Origin: Ophiocordyceps camponoti-saundersi (nom. inval.)
Lineage: Eukaryota; Ascomycota; Sordariomycetes; Hypocreales; Ophiocordycipitaceae
Assembly: GCA_003339415.1 (NCBI GenBank)
Contig: PDHQ01000145.1
Coordinates: forward strand, 22,467-86,466
Length of the DNA: 64,000 bases
Direction: 5' to 3'
Shown here: positions 36,901-50,145 of the stretch, piece by piece
How the letters are laid out: every line of letters starts with the position of its first letter
Position numbering within the stretch: the stretch's first letter is position 1
Notes under the pieces: generated by a model
Told to the model about the DNA's origin: nothing
Database searches by the model: none
Seen by the model: the letters and a program-made list of their open reading frames with translations, nothing else
Position numbers and translations under genes: made by a program

Positions 36901-39660
36901 GGGATATCTATTTTTTAATATCTTAAAGTAAGAATTTACGTTATATTATATAGAATAAGAGTTATAATAGCTTTATTAATATTTTAGCTACTCTTATATA
37001 TAACGGCTTTATAACTTACTAAAGAAAGCTAATTTTTCAGATATAACCCCCGTAGCCTTTAAGTTAATTTAATATTTATATTACTAATATTAATTATATA
37101 ATTTAAAACCTTAGCGATTTAAATTCTCCTTTAAAGATAACTATAATTTTAACTACTCGCTTATTATTAATATTTTTTACCTTAGCGGTAAGCTAATCTT
37201 ATACGCTATTAATAAAGCTATATCTTTCTAAGTAGCCGCCTTTATACGAAGTATATTAGCGGTAGACGCTTAGAATACCTTATATAAGTGCTAGATTTAT
37301 ATATACTAAAGCTTATTAGATATTATCTCTTATAACGCTAAGACTAACTTTTCCTTTTTAGAGTTTTATATAAACGTAAAACTATTTAGTACTATATATA
37401 AAGAAGTGCTTATTAAAGCGTATTAAGCGATTAGTAAGGTTAAATATATATACGCCCCTTTTAAGTAAGTATATAATATTTTACGATAAGAAATTAATAT
37501 TAAGATTAATAACGTAATTATTTTTTAGATAACTATTAAGGCTATTAATAATATAGCTAAACTAAATAGCTTTATTTTAATATTTCTTATTTTTAGCGCT
37601 TACTCTTATATTTCGTATAACTCGCCCCTAGCCTTTAATATTATTATAAGAGCTCGAGTAATTTAGCATACTATAAAATAAGTATAATAAATTAAAGCTT
37701 AAGTAGATATTTTACGCGCTCTTTATATCTAAAATAAACCTAACTTATATAATATCTTATCGCTTCCTTTTTAAAGCGAAGTTTTTATTTAGCGTAAAAA
37801 GGATAAATAATAAGACCTTTTCTATATTTCTAGTTTTAATAGCTAGGATATTATTCTTAAACTTCTTATAAAACTAACTAGATTTTATATAATATAAGTT
37901 AAACCCTATCTCTGCTCCCTCCTTACTATACTTATAGAGAAAAAAATATAGTTTAAAATCCTAATTATACTCCTATATAATAAAAACTTATATAAAGCTT
38001 TTCCCTCTATATTCGTTATTACGAAGAAAAAAAATAACTATATATTTATAATATAATTATAGTAATAAGGTATTATTATTACCTTAGGATAACTATTTAA
38101 GGCCTTTAACTATAAGGAAATTAATACCCTCTTTATATAAGAAATCTTTACTTTTATTTAATATAACCTTTTCTTAAACCTTATAAGATATATTTTTAAA
38201 ACGCGTCTCGTATAAGAGGTAAAAAACTTAAATAATAGCCCTTACGAAAAGTCCCGCCTAGTTATTTAAGGCTATAGAGATAATAGTAAAAAAGAAATCC
38301 TTATATAATTACCTATAATTCTACGTATATTATAGCGCCTTCTTCTTACTTTTAAACTTACTTTTATAAAGTTATATAATTACTAAGGCGAACTGCGAGA
38401 TATTACGTAAGCGTATATATAGTTTGCCGATCCTTTAAGTTATACGATATATATATACTTTCCTAAAAAATTATAAGATTAATATTTACCTTATACTTTT
38501 TTATATATTAAGAAGCTATTATATAAGCTAGTAAAATTAAGATTATACTAATTTAAGATATATTATAATTATTATTATATAAACTTTTATATAACGCCCT
38601 TATTATATAATTTATATCTTTTATTTATAATAGCTAGCCTTAACTTATTCGGAATAATAAGCTTATAAATAAACGATATATTCTCTTTTATATCTAATAT
38701 ATTCTCTAAACTTAAGGAAAATAAGTTAAAACGAGTAAAGCTTTATATAAAGCTTAAAATATTCCTTACTAATAGCTTATCTATTAACTTTAATAGTAGT
38801 TATATTACGCGCGAATTATACGATATTATTCTTATATAAAAAAGATAGGTAAAGAGCTTTTACGTTATTAACCTAATTACCGATATTACTCCGTAAGACT
38901 TTATTAGCTAGCGAGCCCGAGAAGTATATATTATTTTTACTTATTAACTAAAAGCGTTATATAACTTTACGGTAACTGCTTAAATAACTAATTTTTCTTC
39001 GTAAGATATTTTAGCTTTTAATAAATATATTTAGTAATAAATTAATAATATTACTTATAGTTTACGGTTTATTCCGCTTAACTTATTTTATATAAAACTA
39101 TTTATTTTTATAAATAGGTTATTCGTAAATAATAAGGACCTTACCTTATAGCTTAGCACCTTAATTATTCTTAATAAGGAAGACTAGTCCTCTAACTTAT
39201 TTATCGTATAAGGTAATATTCTTTACTAAACCTTTACGAAGTATAAAAAGGTTACTCGAAGTATCTTAATAAGCAAACTTTACGGTATAGTAAATAGCGT
39301 TAATATTAGCTTAGCCCTTTACTTAACTATTTAAGCTATTATATAATCCCTAAGCACGCCTCTAATCCCCCTTATTTTTTATATAAACTTATATTTATTA
39401 TACGATTACCTAATAAAGCTTAGCTTAATAATAGAAAAATAATTAATAATCGATATTATAGTTATTTATAAGTTATATAAGCGTAAGGAAATTTTAGAAA
39501 TACGATAAATTAATAGTAAGAATAACTTAGCTAACGCTTATTTTAAGGATAGCCCTAACTTAGCCTTATTAACCCTTATTTCTATAAATTCTTATAAGTT
39601 ACGGATTAAAGCTACTATCTAATAATTTACCTAGGTTATATAAAACTTATACTCTTTTCT
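36900..39660 (+). pseudogene. Element D pol: integrase, RT, RNase H (Ty1/copia)
   Basis: One frame runs almost colinear with fungal copia polyproteins. Integrase end: about 37380-37620 (VKLFSTIYKEVLIKA, then INNIAKLNSFILIFLIFSAY). RT: about 38130-38900, starting EKSRLVIQGY near 38245, with the active-site region LQINDIFSF (Gln as stop) at 38661-38690, where copia elements have DD. RNase H: about 39080-39580, with KLFIFINRLFVNNKDLT at about 39085-39150; the family has a DGSF-type catalytic Asp, here Asn. The order INT-RT-RNaseH is diagnostic for Ty1/copia. The gene is dead: dozens of stops. Confidence 0.82.
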
Positions 39661-41113
39661 TTCCTATATTTTTACTTTATTTAACCCTCTATTTTTACTT
39701 TCTTATTTTTTTATATTTTTACGTTTTTTTTCTATTATTTTTATACGAAAATTACTATTAATTCTTTCCGGGTATTATCTAACCTTAGCGCTTAATTTTA
39801 AAAAAGTAAAGCTATAAGTTCTAAATACCTAATTTTTTTTCTTTTTTCTTTTTCCTTATTATCTAACCTTACTACTACTTCTTTTCTACCCGACCTTACT
39901 ACTACTTCTTTTCCACCCCCGCCCCCTACTACTCGTTATCTAAGATAGTAATATACTCCTCCGCGTTAGGAGGCGCTCCGCCTAGTATTATTATTACCTA
40001 TCCCCGCCGCCGGCTATTAAGCAACTTAATAGGAGTAATTACTAAGGTATAAGGTACCGGCCTAGGAGTTTACGACGCTTAGCCCTATTATATAAAAAAG
40101 TATCTTATTATATAAGACCGCTATATATAAGTAATATAAGCCTTATTATTATTTATCTAATATATATTAAATAAATAAGGATTTTTAGCGTAAATATAAT
40201 ATAATTTTATTATTACTTTACTATAACTTATAAGTAAAATTACTAGAAAATAACTTAGGTATTAGATAATAATAGCTTTAATACGCTTAGGATCTTAAAT
40301 ATTATTAAGGCGGATAAAGATATTAGATAATAGTATAGCTATTAGTTAAATCTCTACTTATTACTTTCTTATTAATATTACTATTATATAATAGCTAAAC
40401 TTTTTTTTCTTATATTTAAGGATATTTATTATATAAAGCGCTAATTATCTTTATTATTATAAAGTATATAAACTTAGTAAAACTTAAGTTAATAAGCTAT
40501 AATATTATTAAGATAAGAAAGTATATTATATAATTAATAACTATTAATAAAAACGATTTAAGTATATTATACGATTTATTAATTTTTATTAAAGATTTTT
40601 CTAATTATCGTTATTATTTTCGTTAATTAGCTTAAAGAAAAAAGAAAGAAAAATAGAAAAGAAAGAGAGAGAGAGAGGGGGGGAGCGAGGAGGGGTTTTT
40701 ATACCTTTTTAAAGGCGGTAAGAGGCGGCAGAATCCGATTTTTAATTCCTATTTTTCGTAATATTTTTTAGTATTTTTAGTATAAAGTTATAAAAAGTTA
40801 GTTTTCTACTTATTTCCCTTAGTATTATAATTATAAAAAACCTTTATAGTAAAACTTTATAAAAATATATTATAGATTAAATTATATAATAACCTAATTT
40901 TTATTTTTCAGCTAGTAGCTTATTTTCTTTATTTTTTTTTATTATAATATTATAAGCGTTATTTACTTTTAGAGATTTTTTTCGATTATATACTTATTTA
41001 ATATCGTATAATTATTTTTCTTTAGAAATATCTATTTTTTAGAAAAACGGAGTTTTTTCTTTATATAATACTTTTTTATTTAATATATCTTTTTATAAAA
41101 AGAAAAAGTTAAG
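39661..41113. other. Element D 3' region before the right LTR
   Basis: Non-coding 1.4 kb between RNase H and the 3' LTR. It holds long T/pyrimidine tracts (39700-39900), a duplicated ACCTTACTACTACTTCTTTT block (about 39867-39915), a GC-richer patch (39955-40060) and a GA repeat at 40660-40680. A purine run, AAAAAGAAAAAG, just before the LTR (41098-41108) could be the polypurine tract. Confidence 0.55.
40658..40690. repeat. (GA)n / G-rich microsatellite
   Basis: GAAAGAGAGAGAGAGAG followed by a run of G inside element D, 3' of its pol region. Confidence 0.85.
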
Positions 41114-41414
41114 TATTAGATATTATCTTTTTATACCCCTTTATATATACTATACGATATATATATAGAGGATAGTACGGATATAAGGAAGCTTCTAACG
41201 AAATATATATTATTACTTAAGTTATACTTTATATAACTTAGGAGGTAGGAGGTAGCTTAGATAAGAAAAAGGGGGGTATAAAAGTAGAGTATTATCTAGC
41301 TATATAGCTACTCTTCCTCGTACGATAAAGAAAAGGTATCTATCTCTAATTATACTTAATTTAGGTTACCTTTACTTTCTCTTACCTATACGTATATATA
41401 AAGACTACTTAATA
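41114..41414 (+). repeat. Right (3') LTR of element D
   Basis: 301 bp, pair of 34111-34411; differences are mostly C/T and G/A transitions. It is followed by the TSD GTTTC (41415-41419) and then by C2 sequence, which matches C1 (10254-10375) without the insertion. Confidence 0.93.
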
Positions 41415-41419
41415 GTTTC

Positions 41420-44269
41420 GTTAGATAATATTATTTAGTTTAAAAAAAAATTTAGCGTTAAACGTTTATTAGGGTTATCTAAGGAGTCTTTTTTAGTAAT
41501 TTATTAAGGGATTATAAAAGAAAATTAATCGTTAAGATCTAGTATAATACTAACCTTTTCTTTTCGTTTAAAAGAGATTAGTTTATTACTTAAGTTAAAA
41601 ATAGTTAAATAGAAGTAATTACGAATAATTAAATTTAAGAGGAAATAAAAATCGGGGAAGAAAATAAAGTTACGATTCTTAGGGAGATTTCTAATTAATA
41701 CTAAAATTATACTTATTAAAAGAAAAGGGATTATTATTATTAAAGCAGCTATTATATATCTATAAATAGCTAATCTTTTATAAGTAAAATAGTATTTAAT
41801 ATATATTCCTTTATAAAGTTAAATCTAAAGCTCTTATCGAGAGTTAAGAATATCGATTCTATAAGGGATTAAGAATCCTTATCCTAATAGAACTCCGGTA
41901 AAAAGATACTCGATAACCTAAGCGCTAGCTTTAAACTTACTAACGTAAAACTTATTATTAATTTTACTAATAATATATAAAGTAAAGGTAGCTTAACTAT
42001 AAGTTAAGGCTAATCCGATATTATTTAAGCTATAAATTATTATTAGATTATAGTTAATATTATTAAACTTATTAAATAAGTTTTTCCTAATAAGGGATTT
42101 ATTTACTTTAATATTAATATATATTTCTATAGCGTTAAAGAGTCCGTTTTTACTAAATATTAAAATCTTTACGTAGGAAAAATAGGAAACTTATTCTAAA
42201 GGAAAATTAGTTATTTAAGGAGTAGCTTTAATAATAGGAAAGTTTTTAAAAAGGAGGTTTCTAATAATATTAAGAGGTTTTATCTTATATTTCTTAAGAT
42301 CCGAAATAAAATAATATAAGTTATTAACTAGTTACTTATCTTTTTTAGCCTTAGATAATTTAAATAAGTTAGTTTTATTATCTAAATTATATTTTAAAAT
42401 ATTAAGGATAATATTATATATCTTAAAAAAGATTATAAAAACTTTATTAGTATTAGGATCTTATTTAGTAAGTTTATAAGTAAGATTAATAAGGATTAGA
42501 TTACCTTTTAAGCTTTCTTTATTTTTTTTCTAGAAAAGCTATTTTATTTTTATTTTAAACTTAATATTCTTATCGAAAGGTTTCTAAGTATTATTTATTA
42601 GCTTTTTAAGGAAGTTATTTAGTTTACGATTTAATTAATAGTTTAGATTTTATAAAAATTTCTCCTTAGAATTATTTACCTTATATTTATATTAAGGTAA
42701 CTTACTTAAAGCTATATACTAAATAACGTTATTTTATAAATTACCCTAAGTTCCTCTAATTAGCTTAGTTTAAAAGTTTAAAATAAGTTATTCGTATTTA
42801 TATACTTAATTATCTAAAATATCTTTACTAGTTAGCTATTAGAAAGTTTCTTAGAGTAAGATATTAAGTTAAGAGAAGACAATTATTAATATAAATTATT
42901 TAGGATAAAAAGCTACTTAAGCTATTTTTTTTATTTTAAATACCTATAATCGGAAGTTCTTTTTAGTAAATATATCTTAAGATATAAAGCTTTATTTTTA
43001 TATAATAAAAGCGGTAATATTAAGTTAGATAGTAAACTTTTTCTAAAAAGCTTTTACTTATTCTTAAATTCTAAAACTAGGAAAAGTAAGTTCTAATCTA
43101 ATTTAGGGGTTTAAATCTCTAGAATATTATTCTATAATATAACCTTAAAAAAAGAGGGAATAAGTTATATAAATTTATTTATATAATCCTCGCTTTAAAT
43201 AGTAACTTATTTTAAAGCGTTTATAAATTAGTTAATATTTTAGTAAATAATAATTTAATTAGTTTTTTTAATCTAATTAAAAATAATATTAAAAATACTA
43301 ATAAGCTTAAATTATCTAATATTTTTAGCTTATAATTTAACTTATTATCTAAATAGTTTCTATAAGTTTAATTAATTATATAATTATAAATTATTATTTA
43401 GGTTAATATATCTAAAGTAATCTAAGTTTTAAGGTATAATATTATAAGAGTAGAGTACGTTATTAACTATTTATATTATTTTTTCCTTTTCCGCGGAAAG
43501 TAGAGGAGGTTTTCCGGAATTAAATTATATTATAAGAGGATTTAGAAATACTACTTTTTCGAGGTATTCTTTCTTAAGGTAGATAGTTCTTTCTTTAAAG
43601 AGGATTTTTATAGCGTAGAGGTTTTCTTACTTTTATCCTAAAAGGAGGTTTCCTCCTTACCTTCTTCTTAAAAGGGGATTTTAGTATTTTCCTTACCTTT
43701 TTCCGGTAAAGTAAATAGCTTACTTTTTTTTTCGGTATTACTTATAGTTTATAAATATTCTTAAATAAAAGGTAGCTAGTTTTCTAAAAGAATTTTAGGT
43801 AAATAAGGGATATTATTAAATATATATTTTAGTTAATTTACTTATTTAAATAATTAATTATAGTTTACTATAATATTTAAATTAGTTAGGAAAAGTTTAA
43901 TTATAGTAAGTAACTTATTTTTTTAGGGATTATTCTAATATAGTAAGTATTTTCTAACTAGCCTTATTTCCCTATATTATAAAGGAGGAAATTTACTTTT
44001 AAAAGGGTAAAGTTTCTTTACTATTTTATAAATATTAAAAATATAAGCTTTTTCTTTCCTAGCTATAACTTCTTCCTTAATTATTTTAAGGAGTTTAGGG
44101 GTAAAAAAATAATATATAGCTAAGGTTAAGTAATAAATATAGTAAAGCTTTCTTCTAAGCTAAAAATCTACGCTTATAAAGTTTTATTAATAAAAAACGT
44201 TTTAAGTCTAACTTACTATTTTAATAGCTAAAGATTTATAAGTTAGTAAAATATAAAATTATTACTAGT
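41420..44269 (-). pseudogene. C2 internal region, right part (gag side, broken)
   Basis: Continues C2 beyond D and matches C1 3126-5870 in reverse complement. It should encode gag on the minus strand: next to the right LTR, TACTAGTAATAATTTTATA-like bases (in reverse, ACTAGTAATAATTTTATA) could be the RIP-altered primer-binding site. Frames are broken, and no zinc knuckle is certain. Confidence 0.75.
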
Positions 44270-44873
44270 TAATATATACTTATATATATAATCTACTAAT
44301 AGTTATATATACTAAGCTAGTTATTAAATATAGTATATAGGAAAAGGAGATAAGCTAGCTACTAATTATAAGATTATAAAATAGCTATTATAAAAAGTAT
44401 AAGTATAAGTAAAAATCTTTTAAAAATTATAATAATAACTATAAAAAAATCTAAATTATTACCTAAAAGAATATTAAGCTAATTATATAGCTAGAAGCTT
44501 AAGGAAGATTTCTTAATATAATCTTAAAGGTATTTACCTAAGGGGATTTTATAGTAATTTCCGAGTATATTAGTAAAATAAAAATTTCCTAGTATATAGT
44601 AATTTCCTAATATATAGGGATTTCCTAGTAAAATCCGGAGATTTCTAAAAATATATTTTAATACTAAATCTTACTAAAAATCTTAGTAAAATCCTAAAAG
44701 TTATTATAGAGAAGTCCTAAGAGGAAATCCTAGTAATTTCCTAAGCGTAAAGGTAATAAAGTTTCTAGGGGAAATCTAAGTAAAATCCTAATACGGGAAA
44801 TCCTAGGAAATCCTAGGGAAATATTATAAGAGGTTAGGCGATTTATAAGGGTGTTATTACACGTCCTATATTA
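44270..44873 (-). repeat. Right LTR of C2 (5' LTR in element sense)
   Basis: 604 bp. It starts TAATATATACTT and ends CGTCCTATATTA, followed by the TSD AAATA and LINE B2. Compared with the left LTR it differs mostly by transitions; a few GTG/CACG remain near 44851-44863. Confidence 0.92.
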
Positions 44874-44878
44874 AAATA

Positions 44879-46831
44879 GCTATTATTAATATAGCCTTAA
44901 AAGATTTTTTAAAAAACTTAAATAAAAAAAGGTTTATATTTTTTTAAGAACCTAATTAAAATCTTATTAAAGCTAGCTAGCTTTTATAAGGTAATAAAAT
45001 AAAAAGTAAAGTAAATATCCTTAATAATAATAATATATTTAATATAAAAAAGAGGGAAGGGTTTATCTAAAGTAAGTAAAATAGCTGAATTAATAATAGT
45101 AAAAAAGAATTATTAACTTAGTAAAGTTACTTTTTCTAAAAAAGTAAATATTAAAATTAATTATAAGTATTTTAATAATATTAAAGTATATATAAGTTTT
45201 AGTATAGATTAGCTATAAAGCTAAGCTTCGCGTTTTATTATTTAAAATACTAATAAATTCATTAAAATATTATTAAGAAAATCGCGCTAGACGCTATAAT
45301 AAGCCGCGCTAATTTTAGATTTTTACGCTTTTATTACTTCTTAATAATTATATTAGTATAAATTAGTAAAATTAGTATATTAATAGTATTAAGCTTATTT
45401 TATAATCGCTATAATAGCTATTACTACCTAGTTTTACTATTTTTATAATATAAAGTAAATATAAACGCGTAATAATATTTTTATTTTTATTATAATTTTT
45501 AATTATTTATAAAATAAGGCTATTATATTTTTAATCTTATTAAGTAAAAAAGTAAAGTAAAGGTTTAGTTTAAGTTAGTTTTATATTTTAGCTTTAAAAA
45601 TATTTAAGTAAAAAGAGTATTAAATTTTAATTAGTATTATATTAAAGTAAAGATTAATTTTTATATAAATAATTTATAATATATAATTAAAGCTAATAAG
45701 GTTAAAGTTATTTCCTTAATATATTACTTAGTAGTTTAGTATAGCTTATACTAAGTTAATAATATTAATTTACTTATTATATATTTCTTAGGCAACTTTG
45801 CTTAGAGGCGTAATAAGTTTAAGGTAAAGGCTAATAATAAGCTTAAGGAAATTAGCTATTTTAAAAGAGAATTATTTATAATAATTCTAAAAAGGGTAAT
45901 AAAGTTTAAAGTTATTATAAAAAAGGGTAGCTATTAAGTAAAGGTTAGGGTAAATAATATCTTATTAAAAAAAGGCCTAATTTAATTACTAATAAAAGTA
46001 AGTAAATAAATTTAACTTAAAATAAAAGCGTAGTATAAAAGAGAATAGATATTATATTAAGGGCGGTAAAAATATCTAAAAGGAAAGGTTTAATTATTTA
46101 TAAATATATAAATATACTTAGCTATTAGAGTTTATAAGTTTATATATTAAAATACTTAAGAGTAAAGGGCGGCTAAACTAGTTATATTATTATTTTATAT
46201 ATAAATAAGATTATAGCTAATAAGGCTGTAAAGAGTTATATAAATAAAATAGTTATACTTTTATATATTCTAAAAAAAAGTTTTAGTTTTTATAAAAAGT
46301 AAAAGGGGTAAAGCTTTATAATTATAAAAAGGTAGTTAAGAAAGCTTTATATCCCTTATTAGTACCTTATTTATTATAAGTGCTAGGAATTACGCTACTT
46401 TTACTATAACTTTTTTTAAAGCTAATATAAGGTTTTTATTTATATTAAACTAAATAATAGTTTATAACTAAGATAGCGTTATAAAAGATTATCTTTAAAA
46501 CTAAACTTTTATAAATTTATTACTAATTTAAAATTTAGTTAGTTTAAAATAGTTTTAGAATTTAAAAGATAGTATATATAGTTATTAATTTATTATAACC
46601 TTAGTCTTAGTATAATTTTAAGATAAAGTAATTTTAAAATTATAAAATATAATTATTTTTTTAGAAAATATAAGTTTTAGCGTTATTTTTAGTAATAGTT
46701 AAGTATATACCTTTTATTTTTAAATATATAGCAGCTATATAAAAATTATAATAAAGTTACTTATAATAATATTATACTATATATCTAAATTAAAAATACT
46801 AATAATATTATTAAAGTTATATTATATTATT
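44879..46831 (-). mobile_element. LINE B2, piece 3
   Basis: Collinear with B1 from 20089 to about 22095. It includes the segment where the LINE ORF2 RT and endonuclease should lie, but no catalytic motif survives. It ends at the 14-bp TATATTATATTATT (46818-46831), which is repeated at 61001-61014 and marks the insertion of LINE G. Confidence 0.8.
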
Positions 46832-47082
46832 TTATTTATTTAGTTATACGCTTAGGGCCTATTTAATATTTAAAGCTTTTATAATATATTAAGTAAGAAA
46901 AAATCCTTTAAAATAAAATAAAACCCCTTAACTATAAAAAGAAAAGCTTACTATATACTTATATAAAAATATAATAGTAGCTAATAGCGGTATAATATAA
47001 TAAGCTTACTACCTAAGGGTAGTTTTAAAAAATATAAGAAAATAAAGTAAGGAGGGGAGTACGGAGAAAGGAAAGTCTATAA

Positions 47083-47185
47083 GGTACGGGGCGGCAGGAG
47101 CGGGGCGGTATAGCGTAGCGCGGGGCGGTATAGGGCGGTGCGGGGCGGTGCGGGGCGTTATAAGGCGGTGCGAGGCGAGGCGGTA
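47083..47185. repeat. GC-rich minisatellite (GGGGCGGTATAGC / GGGGCGGTGC)
   Basis: Tandem units of 10-13 bp built on GGGGCGGT in the 3' UTR of LINE G. It stands out sharply from the surrounding AT-rich sequence. It has no CpA and few TpG, so RIP had little to act on there. Its G-run spacing could support G-quadruplex structure on the plus strand. Confidence 0.85.
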
Positions 47186-48309
47186 TAGCGTAAAGTAAAA
47201 GAAGAAAAGTCTAAAAGGGGGTAAGGTAAAGTAGCGGGGTAGCTATTTTATTATCTATTAATAATTAAAAAGGGGGGGCTATATTTTTTTCTTTTTTACC
47301 TCCTTTTTCTTTTTTTTCTCTTTTTATTATTTTTAGAAAAAGGTATATTTTTAACCCCTTCTCTTAACTTTCCTTTTAACTTTTATAATAAAAGAAAAAT
47401 AATAAAAGTTATATAGCTATATTAATAAAATAATCGTAATAAATATACTTAAAATTATTTATAATAAGCTTTAGAGTTTTCTTTATATTATATATATAGC
47501 TTAGCTAACTAATTATAAAGTTTTATATTAAAAATAATAAAATAAGTAATATTATATAATATTAATTATATATAAAGCTAATAAAATATATAAGCTTATA
47601 ATTAGCTAATTATTTTAATTATATTAAAGCTTAATATAAATATTAAAAAATAAGTAAAGTTAAAAATTAAGGGCAAAGTTAAAATTAAAGCTTAAAATAC
47701 TAACTAAGTTATAAATATATTTAAAGAAGTTATATACCGCTATAATAAAAATAGCGTAATATATTAATAGAAAAAAATAGCTAAGTAACTTATTAGTAAA
47801 TATAGAATAAAATAAAATAAAGCGGAGTTTTAAATATAGCTAATAATAAATAATAAGAAAAAATCTAAGTTAACTTATATAATATATAAAAATAAAATAA
47901 AATATTAAAGCTTTAACTTAATAAAATAATAATAATACTTTAAGTAAGTATTTTAGTAAAGTTAGCTACCTTAATAGCTACTTTTAATATTACTCTTATT
48001 ATTATAATTATTAATACTCCTCTTTAAGAGTTTTATATATTAGTATTAATTTATTTTAAAATATTAAGTAAATAAATAATTATTAATATAAGCGGAGCGG
48101 GAGGTAAGAATAATAATAATAATAATAAAAATAATAATTAGATTATAAGTAAAGGTAATAATAAGAGTAAGTATAAAAAAGGAAGCGGAGGCGGTAATAA
48201 AAAGCGCGGGGGCGAAAGCGCTAACTTAGATAATAATAGCTATAATAATAATAGTGAAATTTATAATAAAAGTAAAAAAGGTAATAATAATAATAGCGGC
48301 GGTATTTAT

Positions 48310-49390
48310 AATAATAATAACTATTATTATTATTATTACTTAAAAAAACCTTATTATATTATTTTTATAAAAGTTTTAATTAAAAATATATTTAATAATA
48401 TAAGTTTTTTAATTTATTATATATAATATAATATATAATCTTAGCTAAATATAAAATAATATTAATTAGAAAATAATAAATTATATTAAAGTTAATTTAT
48501 TTAAATATATTTTAAAAAATATTATTAAAATTTAATATATTTTTAATTTAAGTTTTTTAAAATAAAAGCTAAAGTTAAAAGCGGAGCTAAAAGTAAAAAA
48601 TAAGGCGGCAGCTTAAACGCTAATTTTTATTATATTAATATTAAGGAGTAAATTAGAGTAGATAATAATCTAAGAAAATAAAAAGGGGGCGAATAAAGTT
48701 AAGGGGGCGAGTAAAGCGAAGGAGGTAGGTAATATAAAAAAAGATAAAAAAATAGCGAGGGAGATAAAAGTAAAAAAAACAGTAAAAAAAAGTTAAAGCC
48801 TAAGCTAGATTTTATTTAAATATTAAAATTATCTTTTACGGAGTTTATATTAGTAATATTAAAATATATAGCGGAGAGTAATAATAATAGCTTAAAAAAT
48901 AAGCTTATAAAAGTTAGAAGCACTATTAAGCGCGGAGGATAAGATAAAAAGCGGGGCGGGAAAAAAAGTAAAAAACTTAAATAAGCTAAGTAAAGCTAAG
49001 CGAAGTAAAAAGTAAAGTTAAAAGTAAAGTATAAGGTAAATAAATAGCGGTAATTATATAGTGAAAATATTAAAAATTATTTTAAGTGCTTAAATTTTAT
49101 ATTTAAGTATTTTAATATATTTAAATCTTATAAAATAATATAAAGAAGTTAAATTAGCGGAGGCGTTATAAGTAAATAAATTATAAAGTAAGAAAGCTTA
49201 TAAAAACTTTATAATTAAAAGCTTTATTAAAGTTTTTATAATCTTAAATTAAATTTAAAAGAAATATAAATAAAAGTATTTTTTTATAAGCGGTTAGTTT
49301 ATAATATAAAGTAAAATAAGCTATTATTTTATTTTCCTTACTATTATAAAAATAATAAAAGGTTATAATTATAAGAATATAATAAATATA
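48310..49390 (-). pseudogene. LINE G segment shared with fragment G1
   Basis: Collinear with 1214-2530 but without the 165-bp duplication and with fewer minisatellite units. It is probably the C-terminal ORF2 or 3' UTR of the LINE; no motif can be assigned. Confidence 0.6.
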
Positions 49391-49896
49391 AAGAAACTTA
49401 TTAAAGCTAATTTTACTATTATAAAGCTAAGTTAAGGCGCTATTAAGGAATTTTAGAAAGCTTTAATAAATTTATAAAGCGTTACTAAGTTTTAGTTAAG
49501 GTAGTTTATTAATAAGGTATTTAAAAGACTAGCTATACTTTTAAAGCTTTTTTCTTTTAAAGTTCTAATAAAGCTATTTATTTTTTATTAAAATAAGCTT
49601 TTAGAATTTTAAAAAACTAAAAGAAGATATTTAAAATTTATACCTAAGTAATAAAAAAGGATTAAAAGGATTTAAAAGGGATATAAGCAGGGTAAGGCTA
49701 ACTTTTATATTATTAGTAAAAGTATATAATAATTCTCTTAAAAGCAAAGTAAATATAAGCTATAAGTTTTTTATTATAAAAAAGTTAATAGCTATAAGTA
49801 GTATAGTAAAATAAATAAATATTAATAAAAGGAATAAAAGTTTTAAACTTTATATAATAAGAAAGGGTTATTTAATATACTTTAAAAATAATATAA

Positions 49897-50145
49897 TATA
49901 AGGGATTCGGGCTGCGCCTAAATAGCTAAGTTACGTAGAGGTGCTTAGTTAAGTCCGCGCGTATAATAGGCGTAAGGTATATATAAGTATATATAATTAG
50001 TTAGCGCCGCGCGCAGGACGGGCGCGGGCTATATATAAATTATAACCCTAAATATATATATTATATATACCTTAAAACTTCTTAAGTTATTCTATATTAA
50101 TAAAGTTAGCTTTTTATAAATATTAAGAAATATAAGACCTTTATA
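49897..50145 (+). repeat. Left (5') LTR of element E
   Basis: 249 bp, the same length as 56561-56809. It starts TATAAGGGATTCGGGC and ends GACCTTTATA. The flanking 5-mers are TATAA (left) and TAAAA (right of the 3' LTR), a 4-of-5 match, so the TSD is imperfect. The solo LTR in A4 fixes the ends independently. Confidence 0.9.

Larger units (their letters stand above)
46832..49896 (-). mobile_element. LINE G, part 1 (3' half)
   Basis: Second LINE family, related to B but clearly diverged. The 3' end is at the left (TTATTTATTTA: a (TAAA)n-like tail in element sense), abutting the TSD of B2. The first 160 bp resemble the 3' UTR of B (AAGTAAGAAAAA, AAAACCCC, AATAGTAGCTA). It contains a GC-rich minisatellite (47083-47185) and the block shared with fragment G1 (48305-49390). 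It is interrupted after 49896 by element E. G without E is about 7.25 kb. Confidence 0.75.

Noticed and set aside
27387..44873. A single 17.5-kb giant LTR element
   Set aside because: A complete 7.3-kb copia element with its own 301-bp LTRs and TSD lies inside; without it the outer element is about 10.2 kb.
49897..50145. The 249-bp repeat at 49897, 56561 and 11684 as a MITE
   Set aside because: Two copies in direct orientation flank a Ty3 pol with a PPT next to the right copy, and the third has a 5-bp TSD. They are the LTRs of E plus a solo LTR.
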